Of a stretch of 64,000 bases of DNA, positions 30,301 through 39,714 are shown in pieces; position 1 is the stretch's first letter; each line of letters opens with the position of its first letter. The translations under genes and the position numbers were made by a program. Source of the stretch: Sipunculus nudus (taxonomy: Eukaryota; Annelida; Sipuncula; Golfingiida; Sipunculidae); the NCBI GenBank assembly GCA_026874595.1, contig CM049309.1, positions 49,088,079 through 49,152,078 of the forward strand. The letters are read 5' to 3'. A model generated the notes under the pieces. That model saw nothing but the letters and a program-made list of their open reading frames with translations. It was not told where the DNA came from and did no database searches.

Positions 30301-33300
30301 GTTACGTATGTCTGTTTGTTTGTCTGTCTGTTTCCAGCCTAAAATGCACAGTTTTACAGCGATCGCTTTCAAACTTACACAGTTGATGTAAAACCAAATG
30401 TCCCCGAAGCCTATTAATTTTGTCATTATCAAAGGTCAAGGGCAAGTTCGTCGTAAACGTCGAAAGTTTATTTTCGTCATAACTTCGTCAATATTAGACC
30501 TGTTGTCACATACTTAGACTCAATTTCATCCTCTGGGTTTTCTCCATTATCTGGTTTGGTCGATTGGCCCCAATCTTGTGTCGCTTTGTCTGTATGTCTG
30601 TCTGTTTTTTAGTTGCCCTCAATTTCGCATGTTTGCTGGTTCCTGCATTTTTACATTAAGCAATCTACAGGCCACAGTTTTGCAGGAATCCTTTTGAAAC
30701 TGGTACATCTTAAGTCTTAAACTAATATCTCGAAATGGATTTTTTTCATTTTTATGATATGGCCACTAGGGGGCGCTGCACTGGATCCTCCACAACATAT
30801 GATTTTTTGGCCATATCTCCAAAACTATAAACCTCAATTACTATAAAATTATAGCTTATTTTCTTCCTCTGCGCTTTCCCGATAACTTGGTGAGATCATC
30901 TGGCCTCAATCTTGTGCCGCTGTGTCAGTATGTCTGTTTGTTTGTCAATTGCCCTCAATTTCGCGTGATTTCTGGTTCCTGCATTTTACATTTAACAATC
31001 TACAGTCCACAGTTTTGCAGGAGTCGTCTTGAAACTTGTACATCTTATGTCTTACACTAATATGTCAAAATTAATTTTTTAATTTTCATGATATGGCCGC
31101 TAGGATGCGCGTTACTGGATCCTTCACAACATGTGATATTTTTTGGCCATATCTCCAAAACTATAAACCTCAATTACATAAACTATAGCTTATTTTCTTC
31201 CTCTGGGTTTTCTCTATTACCTGGTGAGATCATCTGGCCTCAACCTTGTGTCGCTTTGTCAGTATGTCTGTTTGTTTGTCAATTGCCCTCAATTTCGTGT
31301 GATTTCTGGTTCCTGCATCTTACATTTGGCAATTTACATGTCTGTGTGTTCGTCAGTTATCTTCAATTTCACCACAATTTAGCAGGAATAACTTTTTACA
31401 CTTAAACATATCGGAACGATTTATGAAAACAGTATGTGTATTAATTATATACGTCAAAGGTCAAGGTCAGTTTAATCAAAACACGTCAAATTCTTATTTT
31501 CTTCATAACTTTGTCAATATTGGTTCTATCTTAAAAAAATATGGCCCATTTTCTCTCTCTTTGTCATTGCTCTTTCATTCGGCTGTCTCCATATCATTTC
31601 CGGCAAGCGCTCGACCTCTGGTTATCTAGTTTAGGACTGATCGGGTCCTTTTTGTTTCACTGCAATCATACTACAAAATCTGTGAAAAAGAGACACACTG
31701 TGTGCAAGTATATCGGAATTTATTTATTCAGTCATTTCATAGAGAAAAATCTCAGTTTTTATAGATTTAGTACAGGCACATTTTAATAGTAATAATAATG
31801 TTGCTCCCTCCCCTAGTGGTAAAACAGCGTACTACACCTATTTTGATAGGCTATGCTGTAGTTTGAGAGAGGGCCCTGCAATCGAATCTTTAAAAAGTGA
31901 AATATCTCAGGATTCAGGTAAAATATGGGAAATGACCCTTCCCCACCACCTTAGGACACGCATCATTCATTCCCGATAGCCCAAGGCCAAATACATGAGA
32001 TGCATGACCACCGGAATTTATAATATAAATACAGCGGTTTAAGTATTACAAAATTATTAAAAAACATTTGTATCCATAAATTCATTAGTATATTAATATT
32101 ATACAAATTATCAACCAATTAGTAAAACAAACATTTTAAATGATCAGCTGTTAGAGCTTGGTTGGATGAAATCACTTAAACCTTTACGGAAGTAAAAAGT
32201 TGTCAAGCTGATTTTAAGTATTCATCGAAGCTGCCTATCTGACGTTTATGGGTAGTTGAATCCAGAGTTTAAATAAAGAGGAAAAGGGGCCACAAAAGTC
32301 ACTCTGCATAATATGACATCACGCGCCAGGTGGCGCCGCAAGAGTGACATTATGTTACGTTTTGATTTTTATTATTTTTTATTATTATTATGTACATATA
32401 CCCAGGTCAAAATGCATACGGTCTGTGTTTTGGTTCACGTTTTTATTTGTAATTATTATCTGCTTTTAACAGCGGTAACATTAAACTAAATCCATGCCTT
32501 TGATTTGCCCAGGCTAGATTTTTCGTATTTGAGACTTGGAGAGAACATCAATATCTTAATTCACTCCATAGAGCTCAGTCATAAGGACACCCTTCCATCA
32601 GAGGTTGTGAATACTCTACATGAACCTCTCCTGTCTGGGCAATGTTGGACGGCCGGGTTTACTTGTCTCAACTGTCAGACTTCTAGGAAACACCTTCTGA
32701 TTTCTTAAGCGCATACCTATAATTATTACTTATTCCGTAAAGCCCTTACCACAAAAATGCCCTATTTTCATGTAACTTGCTTTAATACAATTATCATTCA
32801 ATACACTTGAACGGACTAGATTGTCCTCTTCACTACATTTATACCTACGCCGTTAGTGTGTTTAGAAGATCCGGTGTATTGTGGGAGTCAGATTTTGACT
32901 CCATAAATCCCTAAACAGCAGAGTGTACCATTGGGGGATGAGAGTCTTCAGTGTGGTCATAAGGGGTCAAATCAGGATATGTGAGAAACATGAAGAGATG
33001 AGATGGAACAATGGGCAAAATTCAGAGCAGATAGCTCCCCAAGGTCATTAATAGTATTAAATCCAGGACAGTCAAGATACCGCCTTAAAAGCATAGCAGA
33101 TGCTTCAGCAAAAATAACGTTTATCTTTTACGTATGTTACCGTGCGCTAAGCGAGAATGAAAGCAAGCCGCAGTCGTATGCAGTGTTCAATTATCTGGTA
33201 ATGATTTGATCGAGTGTTGCTATAATATCAGTTCTGGTAAACTTATAGTGACATCGATTAAATGTTTCAGACGATATAAATCAACATTGTCACAATAGTG

Positions 33301-35353
33301 ATGACACCCTGTTTGTGCGTTCAATAGTGAATACAGACGGATCATTGTGACTTTACTCAAATGGTACGTTGAAATTTTGAATGCGAAGAATAACCACGAC
33401 AAACCTGTCAGGGTATATGGCGGATCCTTTGTTTGATCTGTCAGAAAAAAAGGAACTGCAGATCAGTTCACATGCCTATCAATTTAGATGAAAACCAAAT
33501 ACGATCATTGCCGCGACTGACATCTCTGTACATGATTCCTATATGTATTTCAGGAATCCTTTCAGCCTGTAGAATGTGTCGAGACATTTAGTCCCCGACT
33601 GGGGCAAGGTTAAACAATCATTTTTATTAAGTTCATTTGTATGAGAGAAAATTGCATAACAAATTATTAATATCGCGTTTTTATTAGTGTTCCATCCTTC
33701 TTTTTTTACTTTCTGACCTTAGCTTAGGTTGCTTTACTGTTTTGTTTTTCTTGACATACGTCCTTTATCATATTCGTTTATTTTATTTTTAATCTTCGTT
33801 CAATCTATTACTTTCTTTCTTTTTTTCTTACTCTACTCTGATGTTATAGTCTATATTTTATTTCTTATCCGTTTCCCCCAATATTTATTGACCGCAGGCA
33901 ATTAAAATCCAAATTTACATTGATTCATGTAACACATGTAAAACACTCACATCGGAACAGAAAAGAGCGCTCAACTATACGCATGTTACTTTAATTCGTT
34001 ACAATAAACGTTTCAGATTCATTGTGGTTTTTACCTATTTAGTCTTTTTTTGCCTGACTGTGAGTTATAACTTATTCTATTTGATTTTCGTACATTCATT
34101 CTTATGTTTATTTTATTTATCCAATGTTCTTCCTTCCTTGTTTGCTAGTATATATTTTATCCATTCTCCTTCTTGCTCTAGTGTCAAATTTATTTCTTCC
34201 AGACCAACTGAATCTCCTTTCGAAAATCTTTTATTGGTTCAGCTCTCCTGTCTATGTTTCTTTCTCTGTCTGACATGCTTTCCTTATTTCTACTTGTTTC
34301 CAACTTTTATACTGAATTCTTTTCCGATTGATCTCCTAATAATATCATGCTCAAGTAAAGGTTTTGTGGATTAATACATGGGATTCATATGAAAAACATT
34401 AAAAGTGCAACTCTATCAGAACACAGTACTTAAAAATTAAAGGTTTTATGAATAAATCGATATTAAGCTACCAGCTTTCAATAGTGTCAACTCGTTACCT
34501 GTTTTCCTTAATTTTTTTTCGATGTGACATATATGTATATATGTACACATTCTTACCCAAAAATCCATTTTTTTTAACAATGTTTTGTTGAGCCTTTTTT
34601 CCTCTTGTCGTTTTGTTTTGGCAGGAACTTAGTTCTTTTGGAATACATTTACAATCCATGCACATTTTACGACACGAAACGTCACCGAACTTTCACCATT
34701 TTTATACAATTATAACGGAACCATCAGAGAAGGGGACAAGTCTATGGAAGACTTTGTGACAGGAAATCATGATGATTTTAAAGGAAAGAGGTAGAAAACA
34801 CAAACGCCGTGCGTGAAAATGCGATTGAGATGAAATATACAAAATGAAAAAACTAAAATCTCAAAATGACAAACTAAAATCAGAAGCGTTCCCAAAAGTC
34901 TTTAGGAATATCCTATATTCGCCTGCAAAATGCAGACATTTGAAGCCAGGTTTAAATGGATTAGCTCATAGCTGAAAGACTAACCTAATAGGTTTCTTTA
35001 TCACTATTTCTTTTGTCTTTGGTATTAAAACGATCCACGCTGTGTGTAACTAACATATATTAAGTGATTTCAGGTTGGTCACCTGATTGCTGCTTTAAGT
35101 ACAACTGGCCACCGAAAAAAAATAATCATATATACCTCTTCACTTTAAAATTTTTCTATATTAATTCCATAATCAATTCTACGATCAGAAAATGAATATA
35201 TATGTGTATGTATATTTTTTGCCCAGTGTATGAATGAATATAAGTATATATTACTGCTGAAAGTAACTTACCTTCAGGGCAAATCACCGTTGAAATATTA
35301 AAACTAAGAAGTCCAGTTGTAATAAGCAGTCCTGTAATTATAACTTTGCTCAT
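2952..35353 (-). CDS. Secreted cysteine-rich multidomain protein (DUF7042/7043/7044-like), 11 exons, continues off left edge
   Basis: Eleven exons joined by reading phase: 35353-35272, 27602-27431, 25898-25831, 25298-25215, 21143-20970, 20384-20269, 19217-19121, 7342-7262, 4971-4819, 4250-4153 and 3063-2952. Phases match at every junction and give 412 open codons plus one base. Order in the protein: signal peptide (1-22); a C-x-F-P...G-x-W module with C-D-L-C and RHFNALQ (about 41-135); a module opening CPF with a later C-V-A-Q-W (about 140-264); and a second such module with CPLEKGHY and C-L-K-H-W (about 266-412). The two long modules share intron phases: each W exon is phase 1 to 0 and each following exon phase 0 to 1. 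N-glycosylation sequons are NRT, NHS, NSS and NCT. I infer an extracellular or cell-surface protein of unknown function. The family match is from remembered motif order, not a search. No stop or membrane anchor is in the window, so the C-terminus lies to the left. Confidence 0.75.
3110..3520. repeat. GAGTCC-rich repeat C, copy 1
   Basis: Dense, irregular GAGTCC / GAGTCCGAGT hexamer repetition, clustered at 3120-3150 and 3370-3515. It lies just 5' of exon 11 in gene orientation. Confidence 0.6.
4153..4250 (-). CDS. Exon 10: C-L-K-H-W segment
   Basis: A 98-nt exon, acceptor atctcgttttag and donor TTG|GTAAGG, phase 1 to 0, encoding VRFSCLKHWTIGPKTRVIV and ending MSNCL. It has the same position and phases as exon 6. 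Confidence 0.75.
4530..4660. repeat. SINE-like fragment with CCGGAGAACCCGGAG motif
   Basis: GGAGGAAACCGGAGAACC, CGGAGAAATTTAAATCACC and GGCCTTGGACGGGCAAC follow one another. From memory this motif order recurs widely in molluscan genomes. It lies in the intron between exons 9 and 10. Confidence 0.45.
4819..4971 (-). CDS. Exon 9: CPLEKGHY cysteine segment
   Basis: A 153-nt exon, acceptor gctttatttcag, donor G|GTAATA, phase 1 to 1. It encodes DSLVGTPCPLEKGHYKMLG, then ENCTLSVQSQC and ALYYRCKH. Cysteine spacing parallels exon 5. An internal GTGTAA could act as an alternative donor, but it breaks the phase to exon 10. Confidence 0.75.
5279..5970 (-). repeat. Dispersed repeat D, copy 1 (about 690 bp)
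   Basis: Reverse-complement match to 62844-63547 over its whole length with a few small indels. One end is marked by GTTTACGCTCCC and the other by AAAGAGCGTA. It holds a GCTTCT-AA-AGAAGC hairpin (about 5310-5323), a CCAAT-type box region and a 70-codon frame on the minus strand. No terminal inverted repeats or transposase are evident. Confidence 0.85.
7262..7342 (-). CDS. Exon 8: start of third module
   Basis: An 81-nt exon, acceptor ctattctacag and donor C|GTAAGT, phase 1 to 1, encoding PLSDEKLDRCPDTEF and ending SSYLIF. With clean splice sites and matching phases on both sides it fits as the next exon, though a further symmetric exon in the long upstream intron cannot be excluded. Confidence 0.7.
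7440..7690 (-). repeat. Dispersed repeat A, copy 2 (inverted)
   Basis: Inverted relative to copy 1, just upstream (in gene orientation) of exon 8. Short frames in it are shadows. Confidence 0.75.
9534..9573. repeat. (CT)n microsatellite
   Basis: Uninterrupted CT dinucleotides of about 40 bp. Confidence 0.95.
9580..9990. repeat. Three diverged tandem units (about 146-171 bp) next to (CT)n
   Basis: Each unit runs GATTTTCAAA-(g/c)-AC-GACC, then GGC(A/G)AAATAT, then GAT-TGCACCT, then a TTTCTGA-CTTTAC or equivalent. Units start near 9595, 9766 and 9912. Confidence 0.6.
11585..11636. repeat. (CT)n microsatellite
   Basis: Uninterrupted CT dinucleotides of about 52 bp. The Ser-Leu and Arg-Glu frames across it are artefacts. 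Confidence 0.95.
12780..13135. repeat. Tandem duplication of an AT-rich 180-bp unit
   Basis: Two copies (about 12780-12955 and 12957-13135) share CAACAACAAG, AGTAATATTGCCATATTTCTT, AATAAACTGA, GCATAAAC and a closing ATTATAATATTAA. Confidence 0.75.
14175..14955. repeat. Minisatellite, 17 units of about 45 bp
   Basis: Core GACCTCTCCAGGTGTAAGTA, then CACATGGACATAACCAGGCC. Repeat spacing is 43-54 bp. Because many units are multiples of three, a 278-codon frame stays open on the minus strand. The last unit grades into (TA)n. Confidence 0.95.
14953..15012. repeat. (TA)n microsatellite
   Basis: Perfect TA tract of about 60 bp at the end of the 45-bp array; the last minisatellite core (CCAGGTATATA) merges into it. 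Confidence 0.95.
17876..18060. repeat. hAT-like MITE or fragment with GGATCCAG ends
   Basis: Starts CAGGGGCGGATCCAG and ends CCCCCCTGGATCCGTT, an imperfect terminal inversion. The CAGGGGCGGATCCAG end resembles hAT-type nonautonomous elements. I saw no clear 8-bp target duplication. Confidence 0.45.
19121..19217 (-). CDS. Exon 7: end of second module
   Basis: A 97-nt exon, acceptor attttcttccag and donor G|GTAAGT, phase 0 to 1. It encodes RYYKKEVTQYLEKFSEQYC, then a hydrophobic strand ending MAPP. It is the counterpart of exon 11. The intron that follows is about 11.8 kb, the largest in the window. Confidence 0.75.
20269..20384 (-). CDS. Exon 6: C-V-A-Q-W segment
   Basis: A 116-nt exon, acceptor tttctctttaag and donor ATG|GTAAGT, phase 1 to 0. 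It encodes IQMRCVAQWMARGGIHLLV and ends PPFFHCM. It is the counterpart of exon 10 (SCLKHW...), which has the same phases. Confidence 0.8.
20970..21143 (-). CDS. Exon 5: CPF cysteine module
   Basis: A 174-nt exon with strong sites (ctcctttcag; T|GTAAGT), phase 1 to 1. It encodes PIPCPFRENYKVEYANHSN, then PCAAKGDYSFHFKRCPG. The order CPF...Y...C...C...G-x-Y-x-F...C is typical of a disulfide-rich extracellular module. Larger ORFs in other frames here are shadows. Confidence 0.8.
21267..21334. repeat. (AT)n microsatellite 5' of exon 5
   Basis: AT tract broken once by G. Just left of it, about 21150-21255, are GGTGGTCTT / AGGTGATCTTATTACACAGG motifs like those inside pogo-type elements. Confidence 0.9.
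21580..21665 (+). repeat. Possible tRNA-derived SINE head
   Basis: TGGTCCAGTGGTAACG resembles an RNA polymerase III A box; the expected B box (CCTGGGTTTGTTTG) is poor. Not foldable as an intact tRNA by eye. Confidence 0.25.
24530..24720 (-). repeat. SINE-like repeat E, copy 1 (partial)
   Basis: Shares blocks with 27945-28180 in order: CACCTGC, GTCCT/GGTCT, GTGCACTCGT, CACGGCCG, and GAAAAACCTAACCGT. Lies in the intron between exons 4 and 5. Confidence 0.55.
25215..25298 (-). CDS. Exon 4: end of first module
   Basis: An 84-nt exon, acceptor cattttcag and donor GAG|GTAAGG, phase 1 at both ends. Only one frame is open throughout; it begins E-C-D-P-V-T and closes ...HLPGLLLR, like the L-x-x-L-F-R ending of the module. 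It carries the sequon NRT. Confidence 0.7.
25831..25898 (-). CDS. Exon 3: C-x-x-C and RHFNALQ segment
   Basis: A 68-nt exon between acceptor gctttccattttag and donor G|GTAAGT. Its first base completes the AG left by exon 2, and it ends in phase 1 to meet exon 4. It encodes NCDLCFHLVQRHFNALQLTV, which matches the C-Y-R-C...R-H-x-N-V-L-Q segment I remember from this invertebrate family, so it anchors the family assignment. An internal AG (25863-25862) could mimic an acceptor, but the longer exon is the one that keeps phase. Confidence 0.8.
27431..27602 (-). CDS. Exon 2: C-x-F-P / G-x-W module
   Basis: The acceptor ...tttcatttcag and donor AG|GTTAAT enclose 172 nt. The start completes the phase-1 codon of exon 1 and the end is phase 2. 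It encodes PCGFPAPVRGHWLDF and, later, GPCIHNQEDTYIIHA, the spacing C-x-F-P...G-x-W...G-x-C...D-x-Y. This is the functional copy of the tandemly duplicated exon: it stays open to its donor and joins exon 3 in frame. The donor (GTTAAT) is weaker than the others in the gene. Confidence 0.75.
27490..27840. repeat. Tandem duplication of exon 2 plus upstream intron (about 176-bp unit)
   Basis: Copies at about 27490-27665 and 27666-27840 share ACTGTATACCGCCGCCCCCT, the rest of the exon, the splice acceptor and an intronic poly-T stretch (GTTCATTTTTTT). The 5' copy lacks the last 70 nt of the exon. Confidence 0.9.
27666..27778 (-). pseudogene. Duplicated exon 2 copy ending in a stop (alternative terminal exon or dead exon)
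   Basis: Upstream (5') partial copy of exon 2. Its acceptor (gtttgttttcag) is intact and its first two bases fit exon 1, so splicing is possible. It encodes 36 residues close to exon 2, including FPAPVRGHWLDFRGRRYTV, then reaches TAA at 27668-27666, just where homology to exon 2 ends. C-x-F-P is kept as CAFP. If used, it would give a secreted product of about 64 residues with half a module; otherwise it is a decayed exon. It has no donor before the stop. Confidence 0.65.
27945..28185 (-). repeat. SINE-like repeat E, copy 2, with B-box-like motif
   Basis: Minus strand carries GCGAGTTCGAATCTCAGCC, close to a tRNA-type B box, followed by the shared ACGGTTAGGTTTTTC block. A convincing A box is missing. 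The plus-strand 158-codon frame overlapping it is a by-product. Confidence 0.5.
30280..31400. repeat. Three tandem units of about 335 bp
   Basis: Anchor CTTGTGTCGCTTTGTC/AGTATGTCTG at about 30570, 30908 and 31241. Units also share GATATGGCC, CCACAACATATGAT-TTTTTGG, CCATATCTCCAAAACTATAA and TTGCCCTCAATTTCG. One unit carries a CTCF-type motif. Confidence 0.85.
30760..30778 (+). promoter_or_regulatory. CTCF-type motif in the 335-bp repeat
   Basis: TGGCCACTAGGGGGCGCTG fits the vertebrate CTCF consensus (YGRCCASYAGRKGGCRSYR) at every position. The homologous site in the next unit (about 31094) is degenerate. Confidence 0.5.
32324..32338 (+). promoter_or_regulatory. CTCF-like core
   Basis: CGCCAGGTGGCGCCG fits the right-hand AGRKGGCRSYR core; the left half of the motif does not match. 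Confidence 0.3.
32630..32940 (-). repeat. Dispersed repeat B, copy 1
   Basis: Reverse complement matches about 55895-56200: CAGTTGAGACAAGTA, GAATAAGTAAT, AGTCCGTTCAAG, GTAGTGAAGAGGACAAT, GGCGTAGGTATA and TTTAGGGATT-TGGAGTC. Confidence 0.75.
35272..35353 (-). CDS. Exon 1: start codon and signal peptide
   Basis: ATG at 35353 opens MSKVIITGLLITTGLLSF, a short basic start then a hydrophobic core, and ends ...VICPE before donor G|GTAAGT (phase 1). The start was chosen because it begins a classical signal peptide; an upstream in-frame ATG exists, but the residues before this one do not look like a leader. The next intron is about 7.7 kb. Confidence 0.75.
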
Positions 35354-38300
35354 CGTGTGGACAGGAAAAGCAAAACTATAACAAGAAGTGTGGGAACTGG
35401 AGCTTAATCCAAAGAAGTAAAGCCACTGCACAGCTGGCCATGTGTCCCGCGCAAATTCTTCTTCGATTAGCACGCTACAGCGAGGCCAAAGAAAACCGAG
35501 TCTGGTAAAACTCCACTCAGCTAAGTTGAAGACACCGTGTTTATAAAACATGTAATTATCCGTTTTTAGTAACGGTGGCGTAGATCACTTGGTAAATTAA
35601 CTGCATGATTGTAATGAATTATCAAAGACAACGTGTTACGTTTTGCTCTTCAAATAAGGTCATAGTTAATTGATTGTGGATGCGTAAACCAGAGTTTTTA
35701 AACACGGGCATCCCGGGATGCTACATGTGCGGTCTTAACTGCGGCTTAATTTTTTTCGATCAGCGCGTCCTGTATAAAATCACACAAGATCATTATCGAC
35801 GTCACACATATCCGCCAGTGATCAATAACCGATGGTGTTGTCATAACGACACGCCGGAAAGCGGCTAGTATAAATCAGCCCGCGCCGGATATTATAACGA
35901 TGTTGTAAATCGCTTCTGTGGTTTATTCGGGGAGGAAATGCATAATAAAATATCCCAGTACCTCACGGTAACCTTGTTCCCATGTTAGACTACTCATGAA
36001 ATAATGATTGTTATAACATGTTTTTCTTGGTCCGAATCCACCCGAACATCGGCGTCTGTGGAGCCACTCAATAGAACCCCCAGCACAAACGGGTCAGTCT
36101 ACAGGTAGGAAAAATTAACAAGAGTATTAATAAACCTAATTATATAAACTTAAGTCATTCGGGGATTTATCAGGCACGAATATAGTTATGTTTTCACTTT
36201 AATACAGCTGCTGTCACAATATGGTGATATACAGATTTTAATCCCTGTAGTGAGGTGCTGCTGGACATATAACCACCATACGTGGGCCGGAAGTAAGCTC
36301 GTCTTCTTATATGCCGGAGTCTCTCGCAGTAAACCGTAAAACGTGGCTTAAGCTCTGTTTATTTTCTCTGTCACAGGTGTTAACATCCATTTTCACATGT
36401 ATTGCGGTATTGGTGATATGCTCCGATGAAAATCCATTTTTTGTCTCTCATTCACACTTTGTCAGTTCAAGTCAGTGTTTCGTAGCAGGCACTCTGTCAC
36501 ATACAGCTTTTCCAGTGTGCAATATTGATAAGCTGTCTTATCCAGCTCTTTATTAGTTTTAAATATATATTTAAGAGCCAATGGCAGCGCATCCAGCGAA
36601 CTATGTATTCCTATGCATTTCAGTTCGGCCAGGCAGGCAACGCTTATTATATATTAGACATAAGACTTTTATCTAGACATGAATGTTCAAACAGTTATAA
36701 CCAGATGGAAAGGAAAATATTTATTGATTTTAAAATTTCAAGTATAGTTAACACTTTTGGTCGCTACGTTAGAACCAGCATTCGTCTGCGGTGTTTATAT
36801 AGCAGATTTCACATTTGAAAGCTCCGTTGTACGCTATACTCTTGTTTGGCTGCTTTTCTTCAATCTAATTGACGCGCTTGTCTCTGTGACACCAGATGCT
36901 GTTATTTCGAATTGGATCAAGCACCTTTTTCACAAGTACGAAGTCAACCCCGATCCGGCTGGTGGAATTCGGAGTAAACCTATCAAGTAGTACAGTTCTA
37001 TATTACTAAAAGACGTGCACGAGCAGGAATATTGAAGTTCCTCCTTCTGTAAAATAGGACCCAGTAGTTCCGCCAGCAAGGTGTCTATGGACGAGCACTC
37101 AGTGGCTCCCATCGATGTATGAGGAGTTTACAAGCTCCGTCTCGCTGATCGTCAGGGTGCTTCGAATATCGATTGCTTTTACTACACTTAAAACACAAAT
37201 CACTCTGGTATAGGGTTTTCCAGGTGACTTGGTTCATCATGTCGTTGGATTTACACTATACGGTGACTTACGTATCATCAAATGCCTCTTGCTCGCTCAC
37301 GCGTCTCACTTTTTAACGCGGTTAGAATCAGCGCAGAAGAAGGATCACATTGGAATATACAATATAAATCTGTTCGCGTGCTTATATTTACAGGTAAATT
37401 GAGCGGAGTATCTTGAAGTGGGGGCTCAGAGGACCATTCCTCCCCTTCTCTGGGTTTTGTATTAATTAGGCCCAAGAAACGCCCCGCCCGTCAAATGTGA
37501 CCATTTTTTTCAGTAGATTTACACTAATGTTGAGCTCCATTCGCTCAAGATTTTCTTTCAAGACAATAAAAAATACAATTTCGTCTTTTTTTATTATGTA
37601 CCTGTTTACCCAACCTTTTTTGACCTTATGATATAATTATTCAATTATAAAATCCCGAATACTTGATATCTATAAGGATAGTTAAACGGTACATGCAGAT
37701 ATTTATACGTAACGCTAATTTTATATTGGCTTTTCCAACGTAAATGGGAAAAGGCATTGTTCATGGAATAACTGAAACTTTATTTATTATTTTACTTATT
37801 ATATATTTCATTATTTTCAAGACAAAATTACTTTTTCATTTAAGAAAATATGTGAAATATCTAGAGGTTTATCATTTCATCATTAAGCTAAGTAATATAA
37901 TAATAAGAACAATGATAATAGTTATAATAAGAATAATAAAACATTTTTATTATTTTTTTATTATGATTATTATTAATAATTTGTTCGCCTGTACATTATT
38001 TTCCATTCCCTCACTCCTGGATACGCTCCTGTTGAACGTACCGTGATGTCTTAGAAGCCTATAACGAAAACTAACAGCAATGTGACACCAGGGGATGTGC
38101 CATTTGCGCCGGTGTTTGTATGCTGATTAAATGTCACACTACATGATCCCGTACATACACAGGTAATTAGCCGTTCTCGAATGTCAGTCATAAGATCGGC
38201 CGATCAGATATATTCAAACGATCGTAATGTTGCCGCCATGTTTGTATGGATTTCTGTTGGCCATATTTGGTTACTATATACTTAAATATACACAACAAAC

Positions 38301-39714
38301 AAGTGAAAGGCTGCTGTTTGGGGGTAATTTTTACTTAAAAGAGTTACTCAAAGGTATGATTACTAGTAAGAAAAAAGGAAAAATAATAAAAGGTTCAAGC
38401 ATCCCTTTTATACTCTTGTAATTAGTTATAATTTGATAAATTGGCGAACGGAATGATTAAATGAGATTTGGTAATATCTTTTAAAAGCGACATTATTTTC
38501 TTTAAATTATTTAGGACTGAGCTGTTCTCATTTTAAATCATTGTTTAATCAGTGATTTGTATTACTGAATGATGATAATAATTATAATATCATTACTATC
38601 ATCATCAATATCATCATCAGTAGTAGTAGTTGTAGTAGTAGTAGAGGTAGTAGTAGTAGTAGTAACAGGAGTAGTAGTAGAGGAAATAGTAGTAGCAGTA
38701 GCAATAGTAGTAGATATAGCAGTAGTAATAACAGTGGTAGCAGTAGAAATAGTAGCAGTAGCAACAGCAGTAGTAATAGTAGCAATAGCAGTAGCATAAC
38801 TAGTAGCAAGAGCAGCAGCAGCAGTAGTATAGTAGACATAGCGTTAGTAGGAGTAGTTGTAGTAGTAGTAGTAATAGTAGTAGTGGTAGTAGTAGAAGTA
38901 GCAGCAGCAGTAGTAGTAGGGGTAGTAGTTGTAGTAGTATTAGCAGCAGTAGTAGTAGTAGTAGTTGCAGTAGTAGTCCTAGTAGTACAGATAACCAATA
39001 TCTTTGAAAGATGAAAATTGTCATGATAGAACAGGTAAACATAAAGACCAAACGTGTCTGTGGTGGGAGAAACCGGAAATTAAAAAGAACAGATATTTCC
39101 ATCATATCTTACACCTAGTCAGACGGTGTACTCGCCCAGCTTAATGTCACAGCAGGCACGTGCGAACAGATAAACCGTAAAATCACCTTAGCCTCACGAA
39201 CATCTGTTACTTACACCTGTTTGTTTTATTGTGCCCCGTTTTTTTATGTTTAAAAAGGGCAAAGTGCCAAAAGCTGAAATGTACAGGGCGGTGTTTCAGT
39301 TGCATAATAATTGTATTGTGTCCAATTGCCTTTAGAAATAGAAAAACATTGACACTCTGATATTTTACTGGTGTAACAAGTTGATAACTCTGTGCTGTAG
39401 TGTCAAGGACGGAGGGTTTGTTTATGAGATGTGTCAAATTAATTATATAAGTTTGTATTTTTTAACTTCGTATTTTTTTTTAAATTTAAGCGCATGATCC
39501 ATCAGAAGTGGGGATGTAAAGCTTTATTTATTTATCTATATGAAAAGTTTAAAAGTCTATGTTATGGACAGGTGTTATATTTATGTTATATTTTTAAGTT
39601 GTGTGTTTAATCATATAATCTCTCGAGGGGGTTAAAATGTTAACACTTTATTGATTAATGTGAAAACGTCGCAAGTCAGTTGTGACAGGCTAAAGTGTAA
39701 ATTTTTCACATTTA
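35354..39714. other. Intergenic stretch with AGT-rich tract
   Basis: No exon I can support. 37744-38046 is strongly AT-rich; 38569-38995 is trinucleotide repeat. Two short frames at 36757-36990 and 36930-37112 overlap antisense and have no recognised motif. Confidence 0.5.
38610..38990. repeat. Degenerate (AGT)n trinucleotide tract
   Basis: About 380 bp of AGT/AGC/AAT-type trinucleotides. Poly-Val and poly-Leu/Thr frames result from it. Confidence 0.95.

Larger units (their letters stand above)
28360..35271. other. First intron of the multidomain gene
   Basis: About 7.7 kb from exon 1 to exon 2. Contains the 335-bp triple repeat, repeat B copy 1, tRNA-like scraps at 29328-29390 and 31803-31900, and T/pyrimidine-rich DNA at 33670-34370. 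I see no coding exon. Confidence 0.55.

Noticed and set aside
34024-34374. 116-codon hydrophobic plus frame
   Set aside because: Pyrimidine-rich low-complexity DNA gives Phe/Leu/Ser/Cys runs; no splice or motif support.
38569-39105. Poly-Val, poly-Leu and poly-Thr frames
   Set aside because: Translation of the AGT trinucleotide tract.
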